Part shown: positions 1 through 11,040 of the stretch, in pieces
Layout: every line of letters starts with the position of its first letter
Numbering within the stretch: position 1 is the first letter of the stretch
Origin: Heterocephalus glaber
Lineage: Eukaryota > Chordata > Mammalia > Rodentia > Bathyergidae
Reading direction: 5' to 3'
NCBI RefSeq assembly: GCF_000247695.1
Contig: NW_004624776.1
Span: 14,497,324 to 14,561,323 of the forward strand
Length of the DNA stretch: 64,000 nt
The notes under the pieces: model-generated
The model's input: only the letters and a program-made list of their open reading frames with translations
Told to the model about the DNA's origin: nothing
Databases searched by the model: none
Position numbers and translations under genes: made by a program

Positions 1-208
1 AGAAGGGAAAGGAAAAATTATGAGAAATGGAAAAAAGGAAACAAAGTCTTTATAAATAGGGAAGAGTGGAGGGGGTGAAGGGAGGGCAGGGAATGGGGAA
101 AAAATAAGAACAAAAATACATCATGTAAAGGTACAAGTTCCCAACGATAAGTGTAAATGTATTGTATACCTTAAATGTTCCAATAAAAGAATTTAAGGAA
201 AAAAATAA
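1..208 (+). mobile_element. L1 3' UTR fragment, truncated by window edge
   Basis: Purine-rich L1 3' UTR (GGGGGTGAAGGGAGGGCAGG type) followed by the block TGTATTGTATACC, an AATAAAAG signal and a short A-rich tail. The same 3' end recurs at 4712-4966, 9240-9498 and 54077-54358 in this window, which identifies it as the 3' terminus of one L1 family. The 5' part lies beyond the left edge. Confidence 0.85.
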
Positions 209-1065
209 TTACCAATTTCATCCAAAGTTACAAGCAGCATAATTCTCAAAATAACACATAGCCATGCTATAAATACACATTCACATGGGCATGCACACCC
301 ACACATCCAGATTAAAAGGTCATAAAAGTGGTCTCTCTTCTTTACAGTAGGATTGACTTAAAATAAAATGCCAAATTCTTCCATTTAAAAAAGTTCCTTA
401 CAAAACATACCAAATCAACAGAATAAATGCCCTTTAAGTCTCTAACAAACCCAGACAGGGAAGAAACTTTTATTTAAATGATCAAATGACTGAAAGAAAG
501 AAAAACTCAGAGCCACTGGCATACAGATGTTAGGTTACAAAACTAGTTTAATTTGCTTTTTATTTCCATAAGGTTATTTAAAAAAATTGCAGTATATTTA
601 GAAAAGTAGGCAATTCAAGTATTACACTTTTCTCAGTGTTTTGTCCTGGTTTTTATTATGTATCCTCAGAAATCTGAAGCTTTTACAGTGTGATTACATT
701 TTATTTTACTACAGAAGAATATCGACATCTGGTGACTGAGCAGGCAGAAATGACACAGAATTGATACGGAAGAGTGCTGAGCAGGAACAGTGCTTAAGCC
801 AACAAAAAGCACACATGTTGGAGCATCCTAGCAAAGACTTCTGCATTGGGACCCCTGGTCTCTTAACAAGAACCCAGGTGCTACTAGTGCCATATTTGAT
901 CCACTTCTTGATGTGGTTCATATCCATCCTCAATCTCTGATTAAGTGCACATGGAGCATGTGGAAAAAATAGTGGTTGGCTGCAGCGAGTGTTGAGCTAA
1001 CATTAGCAGAGAGGTTCTAGTGAGGAACTGCTAGAGGCTGGGATATAACTCTGATTGTGTTTTGT
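209..1065. other. Unassigned AT-rich sequence
   Basis: No repeat, conserved domain or RNA gene recognised. A 74-codon minus-strand open frame at 709-933 is rich in Cys but matches nothing known and has no supporting splice or promoter signals. Confidence 0.5.
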
Positions 1066-1345
1066 GTGACAGCAGACATCTACTGTTTTCTTCACATCAT
1101 CTGACAGTGAGTCCCTACCATTTTCTTCTGTATTTGACTGTGGATGTCTACTGCATTGTTCTCTATCATTATAGTGGGTGCCTGTTTTCTCCTGTATCAT
1201 ATGATAGTAGACACTGTTTTTTTTGGTGTCATCTGATGGTGAGAGCCCACTGTTTTCTTCTGTGTATTATGTAGGTAGCTACTGTTTTCTGTGTATCACA
1301 TTACAGTGGATATATACCATTTACTTCTGCACCTACTCAATCCTT
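1066..1345 (+). repeat. Degenerate ~36-bp tandem repeat (decayed minisatellite)
   Basis: About eight imperfect units, each roughly 30-38 bp, are built around CTACTGTTTTCTTCTGTRTCAT followed by a TGAYAGTG-like spacer. In frame from 1062 the translation repeats visibly (DSRHLLFSSHHL, TVSPYHFLLYL, TVDVYCIVLYH, DSRHCFFWCHL). This explains the open frames here without invoking a gene. Confidence 0.75.
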
Positions 1346-1663
1346 GTCTACTGCAGGACACCCCTCCTCAGCCCTGTGTGGCTGCAGTTCAGCTATCAGT
1401 CATATGTGTGCTCCTCTAGCATCACAGCTATGTACATGGTGCAGACTGAGCTTTCAGAGCATATGATCAGTGTAGATGGAGAGAATGGCACAGGAAAACA
1501 GTGGAATCCAGGCAAAATGCTCAATGCCAGTTGTTCCAAAAGTGATGCATTCACTCTGAGAGAAAAGCTTGCCTCTGGTGTCAGAAGCTGATAGATCATC
1601 TCATCATACTTTATCACAAACACCCATCTTTCTCACTACTTGGGGGAGAACTTGCCAGAGAAG
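1346..1663. other. Unassigned sequence between tandem repeat and ID element
   Basis: Nothing recognised. Overlapping short open frames on both strands have no gene support. Confidence 0.4.
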
Positions 1664-1675
1664 AAGTCCAGAGGA

Positions 1676-1760
1676 GGGCCAGGGATTTAGCTCAGGGGTT
1701 CCACTGCTTGCCTCACAAGTGCAAGGTCCTGAGTTCAATCTCTGGTACACACACACAAAA
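1676..1760 (+). mobile_element. ID SINE (tRNA-Ala-derived)
   Basis: Starts GGGCCAGGGATTTAGCTCAG (A-box region), contains the B-box-like GAGTTCAATCTCTGG, and ends in a CA/A-rich tail. It is flanked by a perfect 12-bp target-site duplication, AAGTCCAGAGGA, at 1664-1675 and 1761-1772, which fixes both ends of the insertion. Confidence 0.93.
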
Positions 1761-1772
1761 AAGTCCAGAGGA

Positions 1773-2405
1773 ATAGGAGAAAGGGAAAGTGAGCATGAGA
1801 GTAATGAGGAAATCCTACTAACATAATCTGAGACCCCAAATTCAGCACAGACTTATGAATTCCTGAGTTCCTTCTATGACTGAACTTCTATGACTTGGAT
1901 TTTTGTAACTGACTCCCGAAATAGTCCTGAAATACCAGAGAGAGAAAAGTTTTACTAACTTCATAAATGTCTTTCAGTGATTTTTAAAGCTAGTCCAACA
2001 GACTAATATTCACCTTCCCATGATGATCTTGCTCATCTCTCTCATTTTATTTATCTCACTCTTTCTTTTATTTGGACAGGTTATTCCACCCTTGAAAATT
2101 CTTTTTATTCTTGTTTTCCAAACTCAGTACTCTAATTTCCCTCCATCTTCTGGAGAGTTTGTTTTTCAACCATTTTAATAATCTATCAAGCCTCTAAATG
2201 TTGGCTTTTGTCTGAAATTTTACCAGCACTCTCTCTTTTCCTCTTCCCTCAATCTTTAAAGGGGGTCCTACCTATAAGCAAGTCTTTAAACACTATAAGG
2301 TGATGAGCTCTACATTGATAATCTACCCAAAATTTTTCAGAACTTTAGACTCCTAATTGGCTGTTTGATGACTCTGCTTGATATGTCAAACTGATCTTGT
2401 TTAAA
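1773..2405. other. Unassigned pyrimidine-rich intergenic sequence
   Basis: No repeat or coding signature recognised in this stretch, which precedes the L1 target site. Confidence 0.4.
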
Positions 2406-2416
2406 AAGTAACTTCT

Positions 2417-2839
2417 TGGCACCAGTGGCTAGGTAGCACAGACCCCAGCCAGAAGCCCAGCTGGACAACAGTGGCTTGGGCATGCAGGCCCAGCCAAAAG
2501 CCCACCTGGAAAACAGCTGAGCAGGCTTTCAGGCCCCAGCCAGAGGCCCACGCAGATACCATCATTAAGTGCATGCAGGTACCAGCCAGAAGCCCACCCA
2601 GATAATAGCCCAGTATGAGAATCCAGAAGGCCATCATTTTGAACTCAGGTATTGGCACAGTGGTGAGTAACAGAGAGAAGACCTCTCTGAGGCTTGTTGC
2701 AAATTGAAGCCCACAGGGAGAGTAAAGAGTCACCTCAATAGAGGCACAGTAGACTGCATTGGTTGAAATGAGAAGACACCTAAACAAGACTCAAAACCAG
2801 ACTTCCAGATCATGAAAGGCAACCCCAAAGGGGAATGAG
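2417..2839 (+). promoter_or_regulatory. L1 5' UTR with four ~46-bp tandem units
   Basis: The motif CAGCCAGAAGCCCA recurs at 2446, 2491, 2537 and 2583, a spacing of 45, 46 and 46 bp, in a region of higher GC than the flanks. L1 promoters lie in the 5' UTR, and in some rodents are built from tandem monomers. These units are much shorter than the ~200-bp mouse monomers. Promoter function is inferred from position only. Confidence 0.6.
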
Positions 2840-3814
2840 ATGGAACAATCTGAAATTCAAGAACATGGACTCCCTAAACTGTCAATGAATGAGGATTTGG
2901 AAAAAATAAAATCAGAAATAATTTCTGAGATAATGACACAGATTGTTTTCATAGTGAGAGACACGATTAATAACTCTAGAGCAGATAAAAAAAATAGAGG
3001 AGTTGGGCTCAGTGGTGGTGTTGCCTGCCTCACAAGTGCAAAGTCCTGAGTTCAATCCCTGGTACAAAAAAAAAAAAGAGGAGTTGAGGAACATGATTGA
3101 TACCAATATAGGAAACAAATGGAATTCATAAAATGGATGCAAACAGGAGACTGAAAATTCCATTGAAAGTTTATGCAACAGAATGAGGCAATGTGAGGAC
3201 AGAATATCAGATATAGAACACAGGATTGCTATTAGTGACCAGGAAAAGAAAGATTTCTTAAAAATAGCAAAGGACCATGAGAAATCAATCCAATAGCTGC
3301 TAGATGATGCAAAGAATAACATAAGATTGACCAGAGTTAATGAAGAAACAGAAGAGAATGCAAATGACATTAAAAAAAACTTCACAGAAGTAATGGCAGA
3401 AAACTTCCCAGGGAAGGAAAAAGAATTTGACATACAGATAAGTGAGGCATATAGGACTCCATTTAGCCATGATAAAAAAAATCTACACCTAGGCATATAA
3501 TAGTCAAGATTCCAAAAACCCAACAGAAGAACAAAATACTACAAGCAGTTAGAGAAAAGAAACAAATCACGTACAAAGGAAAGCCCATCAGAATCACAGT
3601 AGACTTCTCAACACAAACCCTCAAGTTAAGAAGAGCCTGGAGTGAAGTATTTCAAGCACCAAAAGAAAACAACTTCCAACCCAGATTGATGTACCCTGCA
3701 AAACTATGTTTCAAAATCTATGGAGAAATAAGATACTTTCATGATAAAGAATGCCTGAGGATCTTCATGAATACCAAACCAGCACTCCAAAAAATTTTAA
3801 ACAATATCCTATGA
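2840..3814 (+). pseudogene. L1 ORF1 (RNA-binding chaperone), broken
   Basis: The start is the ATG at 2840 (MEQSEIQEHGLPKLS, then a Lys/Glu/Ile-rich stretch consistent with the ORF1p coiled coil). An ID SINE at 3006-3076 interrupts it, with a 10-bp target duplication AGAGGAGTTG. The middle has frameshifts and stops. From about 3490 one frame reads IIVKIPKTQQKNKILQAVRE and on to a TGA at 3812-3814; this resembles the conserved C-terminal half of L1 ORF1p (RNA-recognition and C-terminal domains), including the IRITVDFS and RRAWSEVFQ segments. In live L1s the protein trimerises and packages L1 RNA. Here it cannot make a full product. The 203-codon minus-strand open frame across it is a shadow. 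Confidence 0.8.
3006..3076 (+). mobile_element. ID SINE inserted in L1 ORF1, 5'-truncated
   Basis: Contains CTCAGTGGTGG, the CACAAGTGCAAAGTCC core, a GAGTTCAATCCCTGG B-box and a GGTAC-A(n) tail. The target-site duplication AGAGGAGTTG is at 2996-3005 and 3077-3086. Confidence 0.92.
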
Positions 3815-4711
3815 AAAGACAATGAGGGTCACAACCCCATGAAGCCCAAAAGAATGAATCTATCAGGCAAGACAAGAAATTAAATGTAAAGGGGGAGAAT
3901 CCAATAACAGGAAAAGGCAATGACAAGGATAAGTCAATACATATTAGTTATTACCAGTAATGTTAATGGTCTCATTTCACCAATCAAAAGAAACAGACTG
4001 TCAGAATGGGTCAAGAAGCAAAATCCAACAATATGCTGCATACAAGAAACACACTTAATTCAAAAAAAACCTCATAGACTGAAAGTAAAGGGTGGAAATC
4101 AAATACTCCATGTGACAGGAACCCCCCAAAAAGCAGGAGTAGCTATCCTATTTGCAAATAAAATGGATTTCAAACCAACACTAATTAAGAGAGACAAAGA
4201 AGGACATTACATCCTTGTAAAGGGAACAATTTGAGGAAGAGATGACAATCATAAATATATATGCACCAAGTACTAGCACACCAACTATATAAAACAAATA
4301 CAGATATGAAAAATACATTAATAGTGGGAGACCTCAGTACCCCAATGTCACAAATAGATAGAAAACTAGACAAAAAATAAACAATGAAACACTAGAACTC
4401 AACCAAACTCTTGAATAAATGGACTTAACAGATGTTAACAGAGTGTTCCCTCCACAAAATCATTATACACATTCTTTTCATCTGTACACAGGACATCCTC
4501 CAAAATAGACCATGTACTTGCTCATAGAACATCTTTAAGTAAATGTAAAGGAGTTGCACTTATCCCCTATATATTATCAGATCATACTGTGATGACATTG
4601 GAGATCAATAGCAAAAGAATCCACAAGAATTTCATAAACACATGGAACTTAAACAACAGACTCATGAACAACCAATGGGTCACAGAGGAAATTAAAGAAG
4701 AAATAAGACAG

Positions 4712-4966
4712 AAATAGGAAGAAAAGGTCTAAAGGAGCAGGGGAAGTGGAAGGGGCAGAGGAAAGGAAACAAGGGAAAAGAAAAACTATGAGAAAAGAAA
4801 AAATAGAAACAAAGTCTTTGCAAATAGGGAAAGGTGGAGGGGTGAAGGGAGGGCAGGGGAATGGGGAAAATATGAGAATCAAGATACATCACGTAAAGGT
4901 ATAAGATACTAATGATGAATGTAATTGTATACCTAAAATGTAGCAATAAACTTAATGGAACAAAAA
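4712..4966 (+). mobile_element. Nested 5'-truncated L1 3' end inside ORF2
   Basis: The L1 purine-rich 3' UTR lies in the middle of ORF2 and ends with a CAATAAAC signal and a short A-rich tail. It is flanked by an imperfect 12-bp target duplication, GAAATAAGACAG at 4700-4711 and GAAATCAGACAG at 4967-4978. The host ORF2 sequence resumes immediately after, so this is a later insertion. Confidence 0.85.
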
Positions 4967-5876
4967 GAAATCAGACAGTTTCCACAATTAAATAACTGTC
5001 CCAATGCAACATATTGAAATACGTGGGATATAATGAAAACAGTCTTATGAGGGAAATTCATAGCAGTGAATGCTCCTATTAAGAAAGCAGAGCAAGCTCA
5101 AATAAACAACCTACTGCTGAACCTCAAACTTCTTGAAAAATAAGAGCAAGACAAACCCAAAGCTCATACAGGGAGGAAATTGTAAAGATCAGAGCAGAAA
5201 CCAATGCAATGGAGACTAAGAGAACAAAAAAATCAATGAAGCAGAGTTGGTTCTTTGAAAGAATAAACAAAATTGACAAACCCTTAGCCAACTTTATCAA
5301 TAAAAGGAAAGAAAAGGCCCAAATCCTTCCAATTAGGAATGAAAAGGGTGAAGTCACAACAGTTCCAGCATAATTCCAGAGGATCATCAATACCTACTTC
5401 GGGAAGCTGTACTCTAATAAAATGGAAAACACAGAAGAAATGGACAGATTTCTCAACACACATGAGTTACAAAAGTTGAACTAAGAAGACCTAAAAATTC
5501 TAAGCAACTCAGTATCAATTAATGAAGTTGGAAATGTAATTAAGAATTTTTCAAGGAAGAAAATCCCAGGTTCTGATGATTCACTGCTGAATTTTACAAG
5601 ATATTTAGAGAAGAACTAGTGCCAGTACTCTTCAACTTCTTCAATGAAACTGAAAGGGAAGCAATACTCTCAAATTCATTCCTGGAAGCAAGCATCACCT
5701 TGATCCCCAAAACAGAGAAAGACCCAACTGCAAAATAGAACTATAGGCCAATCTCCCTAATGAATATAGATGCAAAAATCCTCTTTTAGATACTGGCAAA
5801 CAGAATGCAGAAGATCATCAATAAGATCATACACCCTGATCAAGTGGGATTCATCCCAGGGATGCAGGGATGGTTC

Positions 5877-6865
5877 AACATATGCAAATCAATAAATGTA
5901 ATATACTATATTAACAGAGCCAAGGACAAAAATCATATGATCATCTCAATAGGTGCAGAAAAAGCATTCTACAAAATCCAGCACCCATTCATGATCAAAA
6001 CCTTATAGAAAACTGGAATAGACAGTCTTTATCTCAACCTGATAAAAGTCATCTATGAAAAACCAACAGCCAATATCATACTAAGTGGTCAAAAACTGAA
6101 ATCCTTCACACTAAAGTCAGGAACAAGACAAGGATATCCACTATCACCATGCCTGTTCAATATAGTTTTGGAAACATTAGCCACAGCTATTAGGTAAGAG
6201 AAAGAAATAAAAGAATAAAGTTAGGAAATGAAAAAGTCAAATTGTCATTATTTGCAGATGACATGATACTCTATATAGAAGACCTCAAGAACTCCACCAA
6301 AAGTCTTTTAGACTTAATAACCAAATTCAGTAAAGTAGCTGGATACAAATTCAACACAAAAAAATCAATAGCTTTCCTCTACACGAACAACAGACTCACT
6401 GAGAGAGAAATAGGGCAAACAATTGCTTTCACAATAGCATCCAAAAACCTGAAATACCTAGGAATCGACCTAGCAAAAGAAATCAAAGACCTGTACTCTG
6501 AAAACTATAGCACTCTGAAAAGAGAGATTGAAGAGGATAGCAGAAAATGGACAGACATCCCCTGCTCCTGGGTAGGAAGAATCAACATAGTGAAAATGGC
6601 CATACTTCCAAAACTGCTATATGGATTCAATGTAATCCCAATTGATATCCCAGTAGCATACTTCACAGACTTTGAGAAAACAATCCAAAAATTTATTTGG
6701 AACTAGAACAGCAAAAGCAATTCTAGGCAACAGAGACATGGCAGGGTGTATCACAACCCCCAACTTGAAATTATACTACAAAGCTACTGTGATAAAAACA
6801 GCATGGTACTGGCAAAGAAACAGACCTGAGGACCAGTGGGACAGATTAGAAGATGCAGAAACAAC
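5877..6865 (+). repeat. L1 ORF2 internal duplication, copy A
   Basis: The segment from AACATATGCAAATCAAT to AGATGCAGAAACAAC is repeated at 6874-8092. Copy A keeps the FADD motif and the full RT thumb region. By eye the two copies share nearly nine in ten bases. Confidence 0.85.
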
Positions 6866-6873
6866 AAAGGAAT

Positions 6874-8092
6874 AACATATGCAAATCAATGAATGTAATA
6901 CACTATATTAACAGAACCAAGGACAAAAACCATATGATCATCTCAACAGATGCAGCAAAAGTGTTTGACAAAATCGAACACCCATTCATGGTAAAAAACT
7001 TACAGAAAATTGGAGTAGCTGGTCTCTATCTTAACTTGATAAAATCCATCTATGAAAAACTAACAGCCAACATCATACTAAATGGTCAAAAACTGAAATC
7101 CTTTAATCTAAAATCAGGAACAAGACAAGGATGTCCACTATCACCACTCTCTTCAATATAGTTTTGGAAATATTAGCCACAGCAATTAGACAAGAGAGAG
7201 AAATAAAAGGAATAAAGATAGGAAATGAAGAAGTTAAATTGTCATTATTAGCAGATGACATGATACTCTATATAGAAGACTGCAAGAACTCCACCAAAAG
7301 TCTCCAAGACTTAATAACCAAATGCAGTAGAGTAGCTGGATACAAGATGAACACACAAAAATCAATAGCCTCCTTTTACATGAAAATGGACAGACATCCC
7401 TTGCTCCTGGGTAGGAAGAACCAATATAGTAAAAATGGCCATACTTCCAAAAGTGCTACATAGATTCAGTACAATCCCAATTGAAATTCCAACAGCATAC
7501 TTCACAGAACTTGAGAAAACATTCCCCAAATTTGTTTAGAACCAGAAGAGACCTAAAATAATGTATTAGTTACTTTTCTCTCATTGCTGAGATAAAATAC
7601 CATAAACCCAAGGTTAAAGGGGAAGCAGTTTATTTGGCTTACAGTTCATAGAGATTTCAGTTCATAACTGGCCAACTCTGAGGCAAGGACAATAAACAGG
7701 TATGGCAGAGCAGAAACAACATGGCACACACAAGGCAGCAATGGTAACAAGAGAAGTTAACAGCATCTCCCTGCCCCTTTTATCTTATTCAGACTACTTA
7801 GGGTGGGCAGCACTCACACCTGTAATCCTAGTGCCCTTGAGCCTAGCATTGCATCATGAATCAATTCCAGCTTTTAGATCAAACCTGTGACCACATGAGG
7901 CTTTGGGGGGACATCTAGACCCAAACCATAACAAATAGCAAAAGAAATTCTAGGCAACAATGACGAGGTAGTGAATATCATAATCCCCAAGTTGAAATTA
8001 TACTACAAAGCTTCTGTGATAAAAACAGCATGGTACTGGTAAAGAAACAGACCTGAGGATCAGTGGAACAGATTAGAAGATGCAGAAACAAC
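6874..8092 (+). repeat. L1 ORF2 internal duplication, copy B
   Basis: This is the second copy of 5877-6865, joined through an 8-bp AAAGGAAT that follows copy A. Relative to A it lacks about 160 bp at 7384 (A positions near 6386-6543) and carries an LTR insertion at 7562-7933. Sequence beyond 8092 is single-copy L1. Confidence 0.85.
7562..7933 (-). mobile_element. MaLR/ERVL-like solo LTR in L1 ORF2
   Basis: Reversed, it reads TGTTATGGTTTGGGTCTAGATG and on to an AATAAA-containing 3' part, ending GTAACTAATACA. Flanks AATAA and AATAG fit a 5-bp target duplication with one change. The sequence is clearly of the same family as the LTR at 27216-27603 (shared TCTAGATGTCCCC, GGGCACTAGGATTA and AGTCTGAATAAGATAAAA). 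No internal retroviral sequence remains. Confidence 0.8.
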
Positions 8093-9170
8093 TCCAGACA
8101 TACTCTGTCACCTCATCTTTAACAAAAGAGCCAAACACCCTCACTGGAGGAAAGATAGCTTCTTTAATAAACAGTGCTGGAAAAATTGGGTTTCAACTTG
8201 TCAAAGATTAAAACTAGACCTATATCTATCACCATGCCCTAAACTAAAATTGAAATGGATCAATGATCTAAATATTAAAACAGAAACACTAACCTGGCTG
8301 AAAGAGAGGTTAGGTAGAACTCTTGAAGACACTGGTGTGGGAAAAGATTTCATGAAAAAAACCTCAGTTGCATGTGAACTAGCACAAAGAATCAACAACT
8401 GGGGTTTCATCTTATTAAAAAGCTCGGCTCAGCAAGAGAAACCATTAGCAGAGTGAAGAGACAACCCACAATCTGGGAAAAAAATTTTACCAGCTGTTCC
8501 TCAGCAAAAGTTTACTAAGTAGAATATGTAAAGAACTTAAAAAAATATCAGACCTCTCAAATTTAAAGACCCAATCCAAAAATGACAATCTGAAATGAAC
8601 AGATATTTCTCAGACAAAGAGGTAGAAAATCAAACAAACATTAGAAAAAATGTTTAACATCACTGGCCATCTGAGAGATGCAAATGAAAACAACACTGAA
8701 ATTCCACCTCACTCCAGAAAGAATGGCTGCTATCAAGAAATCAACCAATAACAAATGCTGGTGGGGTTGTGGGGAAACAGGAACTGTTCTCTACTGTTGG
8801 TGGGAGTGTAGACTGGTGCAACCACTGTGGAAATCAGTATGGAGATACCTCAAAAACTAGGAATAGAGTTTTCATTTGACCCAGCTATTCCCCTGCTGGG
8901 TATCTTTCCAAAAGACTTAAAAGCATCATACCACAGTGATGTATGTGCACCCATGTTTATAGTGACACAGTTTGCAATAGCTAAAACTTGGAAACAGCCT
9001 AAATGCCCATCAACTGAAGGCTGGACAAAGAATTTTTTTTTTTATATAAAATGAAGTACTACTCGGCCATAAAGAATGAGAAACTAGAGATATTTATAGC
9101 TAAACAGATACACATTGAGACCATATGCTTAAGTGAAATAAATAAGACACAATGTGTAAATACCAAATAA

Positions 9171-9498
9171 ATTCTCTGCTGTGAGAAATTGAAAGTGTAA
9201 ATGAGGTCCAAAGTGTATAATAGATAATGTGAAATAGGAAGGAAAGGTCTAAAGGGGAAGGGGAAGTGGGAGGGATTGGGGAAAGGAAAGAAGGGAATGG
9301 AATTAATATGAGAAAAGGAAAAAATGAAAACAAAGTCTTTGTAAATAGGTAGGGTTGGAAGAGTTGAAGGGAGGGCAGAGGAATGGGAAAAAAACTAAGA
9401 ACCAAAATATATCAGGTAAAGGTACAAATTCCCAATGATGAATATCATCATATTGCATACCTAAAATGTGCCAATAAACTTAATGAAAAAGAAAAAAT
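9171..9498 (+). terminator. L1 3' UTR and A-rich tail
   Basis: Purine-rich tract (GGGGAAGTGGGAGGG and GGTTGGAAGAGTTGAAGGGAGGG) followed by TATTGCATACC, CAATAAAC and an A-rich tail abutting the target duplication at 9499. It provides the L1 polyadenylation signal. Confidence 0.8.
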
Positions 9499-9507
9499 GT
9501 AACTTCT

Positions 9508-9924
9508 CAACAACTTTACTCCCTGCTCCCAAATCTACTCTTTCCTCTTTCTCTTCCCATTTTAGCTACTTCCAGTTGGTTATCTCAGAGAAACAAGTGA
9601 CATCTACAATTCCTCTAACTGCTGCACTCATGTCTACTTCATCAGCAAACCCTGTGGTGTCCACCCCTTTTATCTCCTGTTCCCTCCATCTGCACTGCCT
9701 CATCCAAGCCAGCCCCCACCCCCAGCATGGCAGGCTACCTCTTCCCTGGTTTCTTCCACCCATTCTGCCCCTTGTAATCCAGTTCTCCACATGGCAGCCC
9801 AGCATTTGGATGGAGACATCCTGTTTAAGATCACTCGGTGACTTCCCACTATATCTCAGTGCTTATCCCCATTGGCATACCTAGGCTCTCCTGTTCCACC
9901 TCATCCCTCTCTGTCCTTCTCAGC
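9508..9924 (+). repeat. Possible L2 fragment, 5' portion
   Basis: Pyrimidine-rich sequence with GATCACTCGGTGACTTCCCA resembles the L2 3' region, and may continue at 10314-10520 on the far side of an LTR insertion. Degenerate, and recognised only from memory of the family. Confidence 0.4.
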
Positions 9925-10308
9925 TGTTAGGGTTAGAATGCCCCTCAAAAGCTTCATGTGTTCTGAAATAGGGCTTCTGGCAGGTGATTGGATCATGGTG
10001 GTGGTATAGCCAACTTGCTGTTAGGAAATGGTGCCTGGTTGAAGGTGGGTCACTGGGGTCCTGAACTGGAAAGGTCTATCCCTCCTACCCCACTTCACCA
10101 TGCTCTTCCCTTCTCGCTCTGATTCCTGATGGCCATGATGTGAGTGGCTTTCCTCCATTGCAGCCCCTTCCACCTTGTTGTTTCTGTCTCGGACTTGGCC
10201 AACATACATGGCCTAGACCTTTGAAACTGTAAGCCAAAATAGACCTCTCCTCCTTTAAATTGCAGATGTTGGGTATCATGCCTCAGCAAAGGGAATGTGA
10301 CTAAGACA
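9925..10308 (+). mobile_element. MaLR-like solo LTR
   Basis: Starts TGTTAGGGTTAGAATGCCCC, has GGTGATTGGATCATG, GGTGGGTCACTGGGG and GTAAGCCAAAATAGACC, and ends GTGACTAAGACA. The layout (TG...CA termini, GGTGATTGGATCATG block, AAGCCAAAATA(A) block near the 3' end) is that of MST/THE1-type MaLR LTRs. No clear target duplication remains. Confidence 0.75.
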
Positions 10309-10313
10309 TCCAC

Positions 10314-10529
10314 AGTGGCTTTCTCTCGATCTCACAGCCAGGATAAGATCTTTCCAAGATCATAGCATTTGCCCAGGTTGTTCCCCTTGGAGAACTGGTC
10401 TGTGGCATGGTATCACAAGGCTGCCACTTCTGCCTTCTGGCCCAAGGCTTCATGAGCACCCTTCCCATGAACGCTTTGTCCTACATAATCTACAACTGTG
10501 TCTTCTTTATTTCCACCATAGTTTTTCTT
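10314..10529 (+). repeat. Possible L2 fragment, 3' portion
   Basis: CTGCCACTTCTGCCTTCTGG and CTTCATGAGCACCCTTCCC recall the L2 body. Weak. Confidence 0.3.
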
Positions 10530-11040
10530 CAATTAGTGCATGCTTTTGATACAGAATATTGATGTTCAATTTTGGGAACTGGTACATACATAAAACATAT
10601 CTTGATCATATTCAATTCCTTTACCCTCTATTTCCTCTCCTCCCACTGATCTCCTTCCCTATTTCTAAGCACCTATCTTCTAGTTTCCTATTATCTCTCT
10701 TTTATTGTACTCCTTCATTTATTTTAGTTCAAATAAAAGAAAACATACGACATTTAACTTCCCGAGACTGGCTTATTTTGCTTAATATTATGGCATCCAA
10801 CTCCATCTATTTTTCTGCAAATGACATGATTCCATTCTTATTTATGTCTGAACAATATCCCAATGTGTATCCACTACATTTTCTTTATCCATTCATCTGT
10901 TGATGGGCATGTAGGCTGATTCCACAGCTTATCTATTGTGAACTGTGCTGCTATACACATGGATGCGCATGTATCATTATGTGTGATCTTTAATTATTTT
11001 GGGAATACATCCAAGAGTACGTTGTATTGCCTGTTCCTCA
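10530..11040 (-). mobile_element. L1 3' end, reversed
   Basis: Reading the minus strand gives the L1 ORF2 C-terminus and 3' UTR. On the plus strand the diagnostic string TTTATCCATTCATCTGTTGATGGGCATGTAGG is followed by GTGAACTGTGCTGCTATACACATGG, the usual reversed ORF2 end. The plus-strand 114-codon open frame at 10559 is a shadow of this. Confidence 0.8.

Larger units (their letters stand above)
3920..9170 (+). pseudogene. L1 ORF2 (endonuclease-reverse transcriptase), broken and part-duplicated
   Basis: The first 104 codons after the ATG at 3920 match the L1 endonuclease N-terminus: NVNGLISPIKRNRLSEW, then CCIQETHL with the catalytic-type Glu, and KAGVAILF. RT landmarks follow: [15 protein letters not shown] near 5838, then [13 protein letters not shown] at about 6248 with the Asp pair of the RT active site. 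A second RT copy reads [13 protein letters not shown] at about 7247. The C-terminal part ([17 protein letters not shown] with its Cys residues, DPAIPLLGIFPKDLK, TIAKTW-like QFAIAKTW) runs to a TAA at about 9170. Stops, frameshifts, a nested L1 3' end, an LTR insertion and a ~1-kb internal repeat all break the frame. In a live element the product nicks DNA and primes cDNA synthesis. Confidence 0.85.
2417..9498 (+). mobile_element. Full-length, rearranged L1 retrotransposon
   Basis: A single L1 insertion from 5' UTR to A-rich tail, flanked by a 9-bp target-site duplication GTAACTTCT at 2408-2416 and 9499-9507. In order it has a GC-richer 5' UTR with ~46-bp repeats, ORF1 (from 2840), ORF2 starting with an endonuclease-like domain (from 3920), RT motifs, the C-terminal segment, and a purine-rich 3' UTR with AATAAA. 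Both ORFs carry stops and frameshifts. Three later insertions interrupt it: an ID at 3006-3076, an L1 3' end at 4712-4966 and an LTR at 7562-7933. Part of ORF2 is present twice (5877-6865 and 6874-8092). The element is dead as it stands. Confidence 0.85.

Noticed and set aside
1066..1345. CRISPR-like array
   Set aside because: Units are imperfect along their full length with no conserved-repeat/unique-spacer pattern, and the context is mammalian.
2912..3523. 203-codon minus-strand open frame
   Set aside because: It is antisense to L1 ORF1 and its Phe/Ser/Leu-rich translation is the complement of A-rich L1 coding sequence.
6242..6706. 154-codon plus-strand frame as a stand-alone gene
   Set aside because: The FADDM motif and flanking sequence place it in the L1 ORF2 reverse-transcriptase domain; it is an unbroken stretch of a pseudogene.
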